From positions 5,474,674-5,538,673 of the forward strand of contig JAINUG010000026.1 of assembly GCA_029706075.1 (NCBI GenBank): DNA of 64,000 bases. Direction: 5' to 3'. Positions 34,983-47,200 of this stretch are shown piece after piece (position 1 is the first letter of the stretch; the number at the start of each line of letters is the position of its first letter). Both the position numbers and the translations under genes were made by a program. This DNA comes from Aldrovandia affinis (lineage: Eukaryota > Chordata > Actinopteri > Notacanthiformes > Halosauridae). The notes beneath the pieces were generated by a model. That model was given only the letters and a program-made list of their open reading frames with translations. It was not told the origin of the DNA and did no database searches.

Positions 34983-37900
34983 TACTGCCTTTTCAGTCAG
35001 TAGAATTGGTTGTCCCCCTTCAACACCTCCAGCATTCCCTGGCAGTTGTCTAAGGACTGACCCCAGGGGATTGTGGGACTGTTCCTCCTCTAGCGTGGCA
35101 ATTCTCATGAACGTCAGTCTGGTAAGAATAGGGCTGCCGGATCATTCTGCCATGGAATGTCTGGCTGATGTGATCACAGGAAGATAAATCTGGATACATT
35201 TTCCACTGTGACTCAGCCTGCAGATAAATAAACGGTATTTACAATGGAGCACTCCAATGTGAATTCCATTGAGGCAGCATTTACTGGCATATGTGGAAAG
35301 CTATAAAAGCTGTGAGTCCGGACTACATTAGTTGTTAGTGCTAAAGACTTGATAGCCCAAATTGTTTTGCGTTCTTTCCTTTTTTGGCAATTTTTTTATC
35401 AAAAAGGTCTGTAAGAGTCATACCAAGCAATGAGGGTTAGTCAAGCGTTTTTCGTTTTTTTCGGATTAGTCCTTAACAAGTGTAGTATCAAAATTGTGAA
35501 TAAATAAGCAAACTCACGTATTCTTTGGCGGCCACGCCCCCTAATGTTCATGCACCACCCAAAATTGAGGTGTTTTGCATAAGCCTCCTACAGTATCTTT
35601 TTTTATTTTATTTCTTGCATACTTATACTAAACATACAGCCTACTTAAATTGTGAAGGACTAGATAGTATCTTTTGGAACTTTTTTCAAAACTGCAAGCC
35701 TACCGCAACACACATTTTTGTCATCAAATGACACGTAATCCTTAGGTAGTGGGGTAATGGAATTGTGAAGGAATACTCACATCCGCTTTGTTTCCCAGGC
35801 CCCCCTAATGGCTTTATTTTGCAATTTGCGGTGATGCCTTTGAAAACCTTGAGCAATCAGAACTTGGACAAAACTTGAACTTGAACACTTTGATTTTCTC
35901 CAATCCACATCGGTCAGTGTATCTCTGACATCAAAATCAATGTATCAATCAATCACTGCTTCCTTACCCAGCAAGTAAGCACCTATCGGACCACCGCCGT
36001 TGCCGATTTGCACAGCTGTGCATTTTCAGTCATGAGTTAGCAGTACCTTGTCATTTGAATAGCTGAAACCCACCATCAAAAGGAGTATCAGTTGATATCG
36101 CTGTTGTCATCTTTAAATATTAAAATAAGTAGCCAGAGGGAAAATTTGACTGCTCCACTTTGGATTAGCTGGGAAAAATATCATTAATCCTGTGGTTGAG
36201 CTTCTCCATAGAGTGGTTTGAATTAAAATCGAATTAATCTGTCACATCGAGAGAGATCTATTCCACTAGCCGACATGTGTGAGATCACTTTCAAGAGAGC
36301 GTCCAGATTGCAAATTGCACCACTGGAAGCGTTCAAACCAGTGTTGGTGAACCACATTCATTACAGGATTCTCTTCTCTTCTCTCCTGTCCTTTTCCCTT
36401 TTCTTTTCTTCCTCTCCCAGATTCTGCCGTAGTGATACCACATCCACTGAAACGTGGTAAATGATCCAATATCCATTGGTAAACATATGATAAAGCAGTA
36501 AGACAAGACCAATAATACACATGCAGTTGATATTCAGCTTTTGTAAGTATTTACTGTGTTTCTTGTTCCCAAATGACAAACATGGCCCCAAGTCATGGGT
36601 CAAGCTAATTATTTTTTCATCTAAATGGATCAAAGCTGTTCTTGGGCAAATGTGGTGGGATACTCACAGTTAACCACTTGCTTCAATTCCATTTGCAGTT
36701 TCCCATTATGGCTTTAAAGTGGCCAAGCAATCAAATTTAGAATGAAGGCCCTCCAAATGTGCAATCGTTTATCGTGTACATGTTTTCCCTCGTAAATTGA
36801 GTCATGCTACGCTAACATCATTGCAGTTGTGGGCCATTAAAATATGCAGTTGCTGACAGTGGAGGATGGATGAGACATGAAAAGCCTCAATCAGCACATT
36901 AATGAGAACCTGGTAATCACACAGCTTTGATGTTTGGTTCCAATGAGCGCGCTGCAAAAATGACACAGCCAAACTGCATATGGAACTGGGTGGGGCACGA
37001 CTAAAAGTGCAAGTTGAATTTAATGCATTAAGGCTTCTCTGGAAACAAATCCCTTTGTCTTGTTGGCTGCCAGTTCTCTGCTATCCATGACTCTCAACTC
37101 AACACAAATCAGCCCTTTTATTTGAGTCTGTGCATACTAAAGGGTTGTGAACCAATGCAGGGACAAGTGTAAATTCTTCACACTTCAATTTATTACAATA
37201 AGATTGGTTTAAAAAATGGACAGGAATCATAGATCAGGAACAATGGTTTTGTTTAGCCCTAACAATTTTTTTTTTTGTGTGAATTGGCCTAAGGCAGAAC
37301 TACCACATTAGATACAATCAAGAAAAAAGTTAAGTCTCTGTAAACTGGCACATTTTCTCACCATGAAAACCAATCAAAAGCAGCTTCAAGTAGTCAGCAA
37401 GTAAAGTTAAAGTGTCAGCCTCCCCAGTTTGTTGCTCACAGGCAGACCTGGTTCACTCAGACAGTTCAGGAATTATTTTCTCCCCAAAGTGTGATAAGCA
37501 ACCCATGCATGTGGATCTGATTAGCGGATTTGGTCACTGGTTCTGGGAGGTTAAATTGTCTATCTGCTCCATGTTTTCATTAAGAACCTTCTGGAATCAG
37601 TATCCAGTGTGAGGCTGGGAAGTATACACATATTTACAGTATTTTGAATAAACTCGTAAAACCTAGTGCACAAGGTTCAAAATGTATAAACAGTGGAGAC
37701 ATGACAGTGACGATCAATGTAGCCTGCTTACTGCAATGCCCTGTGAACTGTGTGGTTAGCAGATCTCTGCTGAAAAGATTGATGCAACCATCTGACTTTA
37801 TTGCTTTATCATTCTCTCCTTCATTGTTGATTTCAGCTAATTGGCCATATTTTAAATAAATTACAGTCTGCAAATTCTGCAAATTCTGAGCCTTTTGTTC

Positions 37901-38575
37901 AGAACCAGAAAGAGAGTACCTACTCATCTTTTCATCATGATTAACTAATATGCAACCAAAGCTTGTTAAGCATGAACTAATGTTACTTTATCATTAGTTA
38001 ATCCTCTATGTGGACCCTATAGTAAAGTGACAGCTGTTCACATATTTACCAATGGGGTCAATACTTCATAATTTCCAAAAATATTTGTTTATATTTTCAA
38101 TTTCTTTGAACGTTCATTATATTAAGTGGACTGTAGACTACCCAAAAAGCATTTATGTCAAGCTTAAGCACTTACTTATCAAGTAACTACAAGCAGACAA
38201 TTTGTGAATCAACCACAAGATATGTCAACCCTGTCATGGACAAATACAAAAGAGATTAATTCTATTTCCATTGCATTGTGGTGATATAATTTACATTTTC
38301 AGAGAGATATTGTGTCCCTTTCTGACTAATAATTCTTAGTTCATGTCAAAAGTCTTTCTGAATTAATGAATTTACTGTAAAATAGGTGTTTTTTCCATCA
38401 AATCCACGACAGTTACACTTTCTTTTATCAATAAAATTGATATTTTATCAATATTTGATAAAATTTTCTAATAATACTATTTGCCCCCTCCTGTTTATAA
38501 ACAAATCACTCAAAAGTGATTTGAGTTTTTGATAACTTATGAGAATGATTTGCTTATTTTGATAAAGCATGAAGA
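34983..38575. other. Intergenic desert, nothing recognised
   Basis: About 3.6 kb of AT-rich DNA with no supported gene or repeat family. Confidence 0.45.
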
Positions 38576-38635
38576 TGACAGGGTGGACAAGGGCATGACA
38601 GGGTGGACAAGGGCATGACAGGGTGGACAAAGGCA
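38576..38635 (+). repeat. 20-bp tandem repeat, three copies
   Basis: Three copies of TGACAGGGTGGACAAGGGCA (the third with AAGGCA). The core TGACAGGGTGGACA recurs in both orientations at 40611-41034. Confidence 0.95.
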
Positions 38636-38768
38636 TGACTCGGTGCTGTAGAAGAGGACACATCATTTGTGAAACATGAGGAAACACTTTAGCATTATGA
38701 TGAACGGTATTTAATGAAAACATTTTACTATCAATTAAATGAACAAATGAGTAAATAATTAAGAACAC

Positions 38769-38960
38769 TCATTTAATCTGATCATAAGCATTGACTTTTG
38801 AAGATTTGGATGCAGTTTCTTTCTTGGACCTATGGTACCTCTTCCTGTATTTTTCAGTTTTCTTTTTCTCTTTTGCTAGCTGTGCCCTCAATTTTTCTAT
38901 CTCATTATTATTTCTTTTTTCTTTGCTCTCCTTTGACTGCGTTCTGCTTGGTGCCATTGC
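38769..38960 (-). CDS. Basic coiled-coil protein, exon 2 (probable relic)
   Basis: A minus-strand acceptor tgttttag precedes GCAATGGCACCAAG. The frame runs 63 codons to a stop: a basic Ser/Lys start, then NNEIEKLRAQLAKEKKKTEK and YRKRYHRSKKETASKSS. The heptad pattern suggests a coiled coil, and the Lys/Arg content suggests nucleic-acid binding. It resembles a repetitive family of uncharacterised fish proteins that I recall only by sequence style. It pairs with the exon at 39997-40265. Its early stop suggests a decayed copy. Confidence 0.6.
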   Translation of the reverse strand, partial: AMAPSRTQSKESKEKRNNNEIEKLRAQLAKEKKKTEKYRKRYHRSKKETASKSSKVNAYDQIK

Positions 38961-39059
38961 CTAAAACACAAAGTATTTATAATAGGGTTTTTAGTAAGAG
39001 TTACAGTTTAGTGGGAGTTAATTGTCAGAATATCATTATGTGGGGAAATAAACAGTTAC

Positions 39060-39950
39060 ATAAGAACATAAAAACATAAGAATACATAATGACATAATGC
39101 CGTTCGGCCCATCTAGGCTCGTCATGTCCTAATCTAAAGAGTATCTAGTACTGCATCTAGCCTGTACTTGAATAGCCCAAGTGTTTCTGCCTCTACTACC
39201 GGACCTGGCAAGCTGTTCCAGGCATTGACAACTCTCTGTGTAAAGAAAAACGTCCTAATATCTGTGCGGAATTTGCCTTTAACTAATTTCCACCTGTGGC
39301 CTCTTGTTCTGCTGACCCCACTTCTCTTAAAAAATCTTTGGTATTTCACTTTGTTAATCCCTTTTAGGAATTTAAAAACCTCAATCAAATCCCCCCTAAG
39401 TCTCCGTTTGCTAAGCTTAAATAGATTGAGTGCATTTTTTTGTACTGTATGCACATTTGTGTATTGTATTTTTTTATTTGTCGAATAAAATCAATCAATC
39501 AATCAACATTAATATAACCTCCTTTGATTTATACTCAATCCTTTTTGCTATGTATCCCAGCATCATGTTGGCTTTTTTCACTGCTGTAGCACACTGCTTT
39601 GATGCAGATAGGCTTTGATCAACTACAATTCCTACATCTTTTTCAAATTGAACACCTACTAACTTTTCTCCTCCCATAAAATACTCCTGTCTAATGTTTT
39701 TATTTCCCACATGCATAACTTTACATTTAGCAATATTGAATGTCATCTGCCATGTATCTGCCCATTTTGGGATTTTGTTTAAATCATCTTGGATTACTTT
39801 AGTCGATTCTAAACAAGTTTAGTATAATCTGCAAATTTAATTAACGTCCATATCAAGATCATTTATGTAAATAAGGAAGAGTAGAGTCCCAGAACCGATC
39901 CCTGCGGGACACCACTGCCCACAGCACCGAGGTCAGATACGGCCCAGTTG
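39060..39950 (-). mobile_element. CR1/Rex-type LINE fragment, reverse-transcriptase C-terminal half
   Basis: On the minus strand it starts inside the palm (GSGVPQGSVLG at about 39905-39870) and shows YINDLD but has lost the catalytic YADD stretch. It continues MTFNIAKCKVMHVGN (39746 on) and ends with FFTQRVVNAWNSLPGPVVEA (39134-39454). The 3' end has ACATAAGAACATAA repeats. Breaks and deletions make it inactive. It lies in the intron of the coiled-coil gene relic. Confidence 0.88.
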
Positions 39951-39996
39951 GAAAATTTCAAATAAATCTCAAAATCGTAATAAATCCTTTCAATAT

Positions 39997-40265
39997 CCAA
40001 GCTACCATGTTGTAACCTGGAGGGCCCTGGCTCAGGCTGATTTTCAGGAGTTGTGGGTGGTGTCTCTGACTGTAGCAAAGCATTAGCCCTGGCTTTGGCC
40101 CTGGTTAGCTTTTTTGCCTCTTCCCATTTCTTTCTTTTGGCACGCTTCTCTCTCTCACTAAGCTCATTCTTCTTTCCATATCTCCCTCTCTTTCTCAAGG
40201 TACTTTCTTCTTCTTTCGGGGTCGGCACGTTCCCTATACCTCCTTGCTATCTCAGCAGGAGTCAT
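39997..40265 (-). pseudogene. Basic coiled-coil protein, exon 1, with one frameshift
   Basis: The ATG at 40265 opens MTPAEIARRYRERADPERRR, then KYLEKERE. A one-base shift near 40195 moves the frame to RYGKKNELSEREKRAKRKKW, followed by KLTRAKARANALLQ and PTTPENQPEPGPSR. A donor-like AG/GTTACA is near 40012. The two frames join naturally at the shift (RER then RYGKK), so a single indel separates them. The protein is Arg/Lys/Glu-rich. No catalytic domain is seen. Confidence 0.6.
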
Positions 40266-40610
40266 TCCTTGAAAAATACATTTTAGTTTTTAAATATAAT
40301 AATAGTTTCATGACAATTCAACACAGTGTGTATGTAGCTGTAAACAAATGCATGGATGTGTAAATGCTATATGGGGTCGCTGCAGCCCTGCAGCACAGAC
40401 AGCTCTAGAGGACCCAGACAGATACAGGCCCACAGCTACAGGACCCTGACGAAACGTTATCAAAACATTATAATAATAACCATATTTATCAGACAGATGG
40501 TGTCGAAACATTACACATTGATATCAATAACCATATTTATCAGACGGTGACATTTTTTATTATGTATATAATATATTTTATAACATTATATTTTTAATAA
40601 ACTATACATA

Positions 40611-41034
40611 TGTCCACCCTGTCGTGTACCATGTCCACCCTGTCAGGGAAGGATGTCTGACAGGGTGGACAATGACAAGGTGGATATTTTTAGCTAAAGT
40701 TAGCTCAAATTTGCATCTATGGTTGACCTTTAGTTAGCAAAGATTTGAATTGTTGATGCTGATCTTGAACTGTTTCACAAACATATTTGAATATTCTGAA
40801 ATTGTATTAATTAACTGACATTTTCACCCTGACAGGGTTGACAAGTTAAGCTTGGCCACATCCAACTACAAACACAATATGATGAAAATTAGGAAATATA
40901 AGTGTAGATACTTATTGCACTTGGAAAAGTTGTTTTCCCTCCACTGAAGAAATACAATATGGTGGCTGTGATGTCACTGGATTAAAGGGAGAGCTCTTAA
41001 AGGGGAAGTTTACCCCATCATGACAGGGTGGACA
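40611..41034. repeat. Cluster of TGACAGGGTGGACA motifs in both orientations
   Basis: Inverted copies lie at 40611-40623 and 40632-40645, direct copies at 40658-40671 and 41021-41034, and imperfect ones near 40673 and 40829. Together with 38576-38635 they bracket the coiled-coil exons. Confidence 0.85.
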
Positions 41035-41986
41035 GCGATTTCACAGACACACGCAAAGTGTTTAATATCATTATGAAAAATGCAACATAAATGATCAAAA
41101 GACTTGAATTGGGAAATAACTTCTTTATGACTATAAGAAAATATGGAAGGTCTTTAAATGTTTTGCAATTTAATCACTTATTACACTCATTGAAGTTGAC
41201 TGGGTAGGCGCTGGGACATGTCAAAATCCCTTACAAAGAAAATGGTACAAAATGTATAAAATGCATCTTAAGGCACATGTCATTATACTGATATATTCAT
41301 AAATGTTTACTCATTTAGAATACAACTTGAGAAATTATTTGTTTTGCAATATTTTAATGAAACTTGAGTGATTATATTGAGGACACCAAAGGCACCTTAT
41401 ACTGATATTGACCCACTGACTAACTATGACTAATGTGCCAAGAAAGCTTATTAAGGATGAACTAATGGTGATTTATCATTACTTCAAAGAGTAACAACTA
41501 TTCCCACCTTTAAAAATTATTGACAAATGTGAAACTAATGGTACTATACACCGGAACAACATTAGCTCGCAACATTTTTGTATTTGATGTTTTTTACCAG
41601 CACACACACTATTACTGAGGCTTTACAAATCTTAAAAACAATTAAAACAAATTACCAGTCAAGTCAATTACAGAATCTGTGTGAATCGTGGTAGTGCACT
41701 GTAGTACACAGTGACATAAATACATTGTTCAATTGGGGTGGGTGTAAAAGGCGGAAAAAGAATAAAGAAAGAATAATTATAAAGAATAATGTACAACTGC
41801 TATCCAGGCTTTGCTACACTGGAAACTGGATCCTAATGTCTTTCATTAAATGCCCAAGAGGACCATCTCTATGGCAGTCGCCTAGCCAATGACTCCACTC
41901 AATGACAGAGAGATGCTCTTTCAACAGGCTCTCCGTCCTATTTCCCCGGAGTCGCCAAATGCTGGCTTTGTAAGTTCACCATTCTG
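41035..41986. other. Intergenic DNA, nothing recognised
   Basis: AT-rich, no gene. Confidence 0.45.
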
Positions 41987-42129
41987 TGGTTCTGTGTGGC
42001 TCAGTAGGTAGAGCACAGCGTTGGCAACACTTAGGTTGTGGGTTCAATTCCCACTGGGACCACATGTACTGAACAATGTATGCCTTCACTACTGTAAGTC
42101 GCTTTAGATAAAAGCGTCTGCTAAATGGT
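41987..42129 (+). repeat. tRNA-derived SINE, type B
   Basis: TGTGTGGCTCAGTAGGTAGA head, GGTTCAATTCCC B box, tail GTAAGTCGCTTTAGATAAAA. Confidence 0.9.
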
Positions 42130-42185
42130 CCCACAAGGTCTGCAAAACATAACTCAATCATGTGTTGGCTCTTAGCTATAGCTTA

Positions 42186-42230
42186 CGTATGCATTTTTCA
42201 GTACATGTGGTCCCAGTGGGTTCAATTCCT
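42186..42230 (-). repeat. SINE type B fragment, inverted
   Basis: TACGTATGCATTTTTCAGTA, then TGGTCCCAGTGGGTTCAATT: the inverse of the middle of the neighbouring SINE. Confidence 0.75.
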
Positions 42231-43015
42231 TTCAAGGTGGGGCTATAGTGAAGCCATGGATATTGCTTGTACCAACTGTCCTGAAAACGGAGGACCCTAT
42301 TTGACAGCTTTTGAACTTCAATGTATTTGGGGTCAGGTTGGTTTGGCTTGTCTTCAGTGTCCATAAGACTATCTTCAGTTCTACACTGTTCTTCATTGTC
42401 GTCACTTACTTACGTCGCTACTCTCTCTGTTGCTGTCTACATCTGGACCAGTTTCCTTAGAAATACACCAAAGTATACAATTAACCACTCTGTATCAACT
42501 ACTGCATGTGAAAATACGTCCACACACTGATGAGGCTAGTCACCACTTATTTTTTTACATTTTATATGATTAAGCAGAAGTATGAAGTAGTATTCATGTC
42601 CACGTTATTAAAACCATGTATGGGTTGAGTGCTTAGTAGACCTAGTATACCAGTTCAACCTCAATATAGCACAAAAATAATATCTACATTTACTCTTATA
42701 ATTATGTTGTTACAAGCCTAGGCATCACCTGTGACCCGGCCCCTCCACCTGCCTCTCCTCCTCTGTCTGAGCTACCTGGCTGGATTGCTTCTGTCACCTG
42801 GCAAAATAATACATTAATGCCTGCCATATGAAGATCGGGAAAATGTATGGCCTATTTGAGTATTATTATTATTACTATTATTATTATTATTATGGCTCGA
42901 CTAGATTATCAATTCAGAAAATATCTTCCTCGAGTTACTTGCACTCCCAAAAGCTCCCAATGTCCATCTTTCTTCTTTAAAAAAAAAAGAAATTTGTTTC
43001 TGATTTTATCCCATT
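42231..43015. other. Intergenic DNA with an ATT microsatellite
   Basis: (ATT)n at 42861-42893. Otherwise nothing recognised. Confidence 0.45.
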
Positions 43016-43210
43016 TTTCTCCCAATTTACTAGCCAATTACACCCTCTATTTTTCATGTCAATCCCCCCCTTGTACTGTGAGTTCGCTGCTATAGCCCTG
43101 CTGTTGACCATAACTCTGGTACTCAAGAGCCACTTTTATACACAGCAAACTCATGTCAGATTCCCTCCACTCTCCCTCCCTCCTCCCTGGGGCGGACAGC
43201 CAATTGACCC
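43016..43210 (-). repeat. Inverted SINE-like fragment, head missing
   Basis: It starts TTTTCTCCCAATTTACTAGC and reaches CTGGGGCGGACAGCCAATTG. It matches the opposite end of the element at 45763-46068 in several blocks but lacks its tRNA head. Confidence 0.55.
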
Positions 43211-43365
43211 TTCGCTAAACCACGCCCCAAAACGCAAACTGGCCAATCACAGCGCCGTGTTTTACATACTCCGACAGAGGGTCCGACATGCCCTCCATTG
43301 ACATTCACGCAAAAATTAGAATTTTTCTTCATTTTCGAGCTGGTTTTGCGGATTTTTTGCAAATT

Positions 43366-43567
43366 ATGGTTAAACGTTGTGCCTGGGGCACGTGTAACAG
43401 TGACACTCGTTACCCAGAGAGGTTTGAAGGAGATATACGTTTTTTTTCCCTTTACAAAACCTAAATCAAATCCTGAAAAGTGTAGACTGTGCATAAAGCT
43501 ATGTGGACGTCCTCATGCCCAGTTGAACACCTCCAAGATCAACAAGCACAGCTTTGTCTGCTCCAAG
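43366..43567 (+). pseudogene. THAP zinc-finger domain, first exon, frameshifted
   Basis: From the ATG at 43366 the frame reads MVKRCAWGTCNSDTRYPERF and GDIRFF. An 8-base T run (43440-43447) then shifts it, and one base over it continues PFTKPKSNPEKCRLCIKLCG, RPHAQLNTSKINKHSFVCSK. It ends at a perfect donor AAG/GTAAGT. The C-x4-C pair, the FPFTKPK core and the final FVCSK of the C2CH THAP finger are present, and the last His would start the next exon. THAP domains bind DNA and occur in host regulators and P-element-like transposases. No downstream exon is visible before a Tc1 relic at 43740. The extra T could be a real mutation or a homopolymer sequencing error. Confidence 0.78.
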
Positions 43568-43739
43568 GTAAGTAATTACTCTTATCAACCGTAAAATAAT
43601 GTTATGCTGTTGTTATCAGATGTTAGCTGGTTAACCTAAATTATCGTAAATCATAACCATAACATAACCTAAACCTAAATTTACAAATCTATTTGTAAAT
43701 CATTCATGTTAGCTACTACATTAGTTAATGTCAATTCAT

Positions 43740-44608
43740 GTAACCTTATTGTAAAGTGTTACCAGGATGGTTAGTAAAAACCACAAAATGACGGTCTGAA
43801 AAATTACTACAGAACTGAATCTACAACTCCATAACCCAGTCTCAACAAAAACTGTAAGCTTTGTGAGCTTCACAAAGCTGATATTTATGGTAGGGCTGTT
43901 ATTCAGAAACCACTTATAACCAAGGCCAGTGCTCAACAATGCATAATCTGGTGTAATGAGCACAAAACCTGGGATTTTGAGCAGTGGAAGAAAGTAATAT
44001 GATCTGATGAGCCATCTATTACTCTTTTCCCTACATCTGGATGGGTTTATGTTTGCAGAAAGCCAAAGGAAGCCATCAACCCACATTGCCTGTTCCCAAC
44101 TGTTGAACATGGTGGATCTGTTATGGGCAGTCATCTCGTGGGAGTCATCGGGTCCAATTACTACTCTGCATGGTAGAATTATGGGCAAGGAATACAAAGC
44201 CATATTAGGCGACCAGGTGCACCCTATATTTCCTCAAGATGTTCCCACATTCCAAGATGATAATGCCTCCATACACACTGCTGAAGAGATTCAAGAATTA
44301 TTTCATGAACAGGGAGTCAAACACCTTCCATAGCCTCCCCAATCACATCATTGAACCTTTATGGGAATTTCTGGAACATGGACTGCGGAGTAGATTTCCA
44401 CCACCTCTATCTTTCAAAGAACTGGAGGCTTTCCTTCTTCATTGTCCAATATACCACAAGAAATAGTTTGTTTTAGAAATAGAAATAGTTCAAATCTTGT
44501 ATAACACCATTCCACCAAGGATTGAAGCTGTTCTGAAGGCAAAGGATGGCCCAACTCCTCATACCTTATAAACATATTGTTTGGTGTTTCCATTATTTTG
44601 TCTACCCC
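43740..44608 (+). mobile_element. Tc1-like element, transposase pseudogene
   Basis: The plus-strand relic carries WDFEQWKKVI and SDEPSITLFP (first catalytic region), HGGSVMGSHLVGVIG-like core, FQDDNASIHTA (second Asp) and IEPLWEFLEHGLR (third acidic region) in shifting frames. It ends TTCCATTATTTTGTCTACCC. This is a different family from the other Tc1 relics. The 5' end is lost. Confidence 0.85.
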
Positions 44609-45019
44609 TGTATCACCGTGTCTTGTTCCTTTCCTCTCCCTTCCATGTATATCCCTTCAACCATTTACCAGTATTCCACTACTTGACTACCTCGGATTCA
44701 AGAGAGTTTGCAGCTACCAGTGCAACAACAAAGTTAGGGTAAACATTCCCAACATATACATTTTTCAGTTTCAACCTTTATTGCAGTCCCCCAAGGCTAG
44801 GTTCTGGGTCTATTTCTGTTTTCTCTTTGTTCGAGAGAATGACTATCTCCTCCTGGATGAACTATCAACATTTAGTGTCTACATAGCAGTTTAGAACTTC
44901 ACCAAGGTCATATTTAATAGTTCAGTGTCAAACATATACCGTATAACCATATCAATATTTTGCATTTAATTTTTTTATTGTATTATTGTATTTTTTTATT
45001 TAATGGCTGGTATATTTAC

Positions 45020-45139
45020 CTACAATATTATAGCTTTTTAGCTGAACAACAGACACATACAGATGCAGATGATACCTACAATATTAGAATACCTACAATA
45101 TTATAGTTTTTTAGCTGAACAACAGACACATGCAGATGC
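45020..45139. repeat. 66-bp near-perfect tandem duplication
   Basis: CCTACAATATTATAG, TTTTTAGCTGAACAACAGAC, ACA(T/C)GCAGATGCA occurs twice, offset by about 66 bp. Confidence 0.85.
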
Positions 45140-45750
45140 ACCCCCCTGAGTTTACTGAGTTTGGCCGGACGGCCAGCTCTAAGAAGAGTCGTGGTGGTTC
45201 CAAACTTCTTCCATTTCACAATGACCACTGTGCTCCTGGGGACTTTCAATGCTTTAGGAATGTTTTTATACCCTTCCCCAGATCTATGCCTCAATAAAAT
45301 TCTATCTCGGAGGTCTATGGAGAGTTCCTTGGACTCCATGGTTTGGTTTTTGCTCTGACATGCACTGTGAACTGTGAGACCTTATATAGAAAGGTGTGTG
45401 CATTTCTAAAGCAAGTACAATCAATTGAATTTGCCACAGGTGGAGTACAATAAAGTTATAGAGACATCTCAAGGATGATCAAAGGGAACAGGATGCATCT
45501 GAGCTCAATTTCAAGTGTCATAGCAAAGGGTCTGAATACATATGTAAATGTGATATTTCAGTTTTTTATTTTGAATACATTTGCATAAATTTATAAAAAC
45601 CTGTTTTTGTTTTTGCAATGTCATTATGGGGTATTGTGTAGATTGATGAGGGGAAAAAAGAATTGAATCAATTTTAGAATAAGGCTATAACATAACAAAA
45701 TTTGGAAATAGTGAAGGGTGAATCTGAATACTTTCCGAATGCACTGTATA
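45140..45750 (-). mobile_element. Tc1-like element, 5' half with transposase N-terminus
   Basis: On the minus strand, 45339-45150 encodes the helix-turn-helix start of a Tc1 transposase (SKELSIDLRDRILLRHRSGE, YKNIPKALKVPRSTV). Upstream is the 5' arm, ending at the inverted terminus GAATACTTTCCGAATGCACT. The catalytic half and the other end are missing. Confidence 0.85.
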
Positions 45751-45762
45751 TATATATCTCCC

Positions 45763-46068
45763 AATTTGGTAGCCAATTACACGTCTATTTATTTTGATTT
45801 ACTCTACAAGGCAAGCTAATTCTGAGAGGGCAGCGAACTCCGCTTCAAGACAGAATTCACCCACCCACACTCTGGAGACTCCTTATGGCTCACCCTTGCC
45901 CCACCCCCTGGAGCAGACAGCCAAATGCCCCCCCCGATCAGGGCTGACGACCATGGCCGGTTTGTTAGAGACGCAGGTTTTGAACCGCGTCCCTGACAGG
46001 CAGTGCACACCGTATTAGACCACCCAAAATACGGTGCGTTAGACCGCTACGCTATCTGCCGCCCCCAA
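45763..46068 (-). repeat. tRNA-derived SINE, minus strand
   Basis: On the minus strand it begins GGCGGCAGATAGCGTAGCGG (A box) and has GACGCGGTTCAAAACCTGCG (B box), with TAATTGGCTACCAAATTGGG at its 3' end. Confidence 0.75.
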
Positions 46069-47150
46069 GTTATATTTGAAGACAGGAACAATACTGAATA
46101 GCCAGCCAGAAAGTATAAGTCTTCTGTATTTAAATTGAAAAAATGTATACTGTATTATGATTGTAATGCAATATTTATTTGGACAAAAGTAAACTAACTG
46201 TCAGTGACAGTTATTTATACATTATTCTTATTAAACACAATAGCATGGACTGCTGTAAAGTGTAAAGTCTCTTAACACAGAAGATAAACTAAGCTGTGAA
46301 AGAGCAAAACAGAGCTTTTTTTTATTTTTATCACATAAACTCTCAGGGGGACATTTTACAAGACTTACCCTAAACCCAAGAAGAACCTCTTGTCCTTTTC
46401 TCTATTACCACTGATGTTTTTAATAAGGGAAACAGATGTTTTCCGTTCCTTAAGGTCATTCTCTAGGTCCAATGGAGTTTAATATAAACTTTTACAAATT
46501 TTACGAGGATAGTGATGAGCGGAGATAATATTATTTTGCGATTTAAGAGGCACCGGAATACCCTTTGACTGTGATGTGTTGTATGATCATAAGCGAGATG
46601 CCCATGCAGAACAGTACTGTTATTTAACTACAGCTACTGTATATTTTACAGCCGCAATAATGCTAATCTATTCAGATATTGCATTGTTATAGAATGCCCA
46701 ATGGTGGCAATGAGTGTGAGGAAGGATTTACACATGGTGACAATATCAGAAACAGTAGCATGTTCAAATCCAACTGCTGAACACAGGACAGTTAGAGTGC
46801 AGTGTGCCCAATTCCTTGTTGACCATACCCCCACCCCTCTCAATGAGCACACAACACACAGCTGGAGATTGCAGCCCTTATATGTCTGTACAATTTTGCA
46901 ATGCCAAAATAATTGAAAATGTACTCATACAGTATGCCTGATTTATGATCTATGAAATGAAGGGACAAGTATGCAAGGGACAATATGTGAGAGCAAGATG
47001 GCTCCAGCAGGTGGGGCCATAACATCCTTCCTAACTCCTGGGCGGTGCCAATCAGCGCACCTGGAACCAGTGGGCCTCATCAACCACCGTACTTAAACTC
47101 TGTGTTCCAAGCACTGGGTGTGAAGTACCTGTGGGGGAAAGCAAGGAGTC
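46069..47150. other. Intergenic DNA, nothing certain
   Basis: No gene. About 46990-47100 (GGTGCCAATCAGCGCACCTG) may belong to the LTR-like region that continues to 47460. Confidence 0.4.
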
Positions 47151-47156
47151 TGTGTG

Positions 47157-47200
<44 letters not shown>

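Noticed and set aside
38576-38635. CRISPR array
   Set aside because: Three directly abutting 20-bp units without spacers, in a vertebrate genome.
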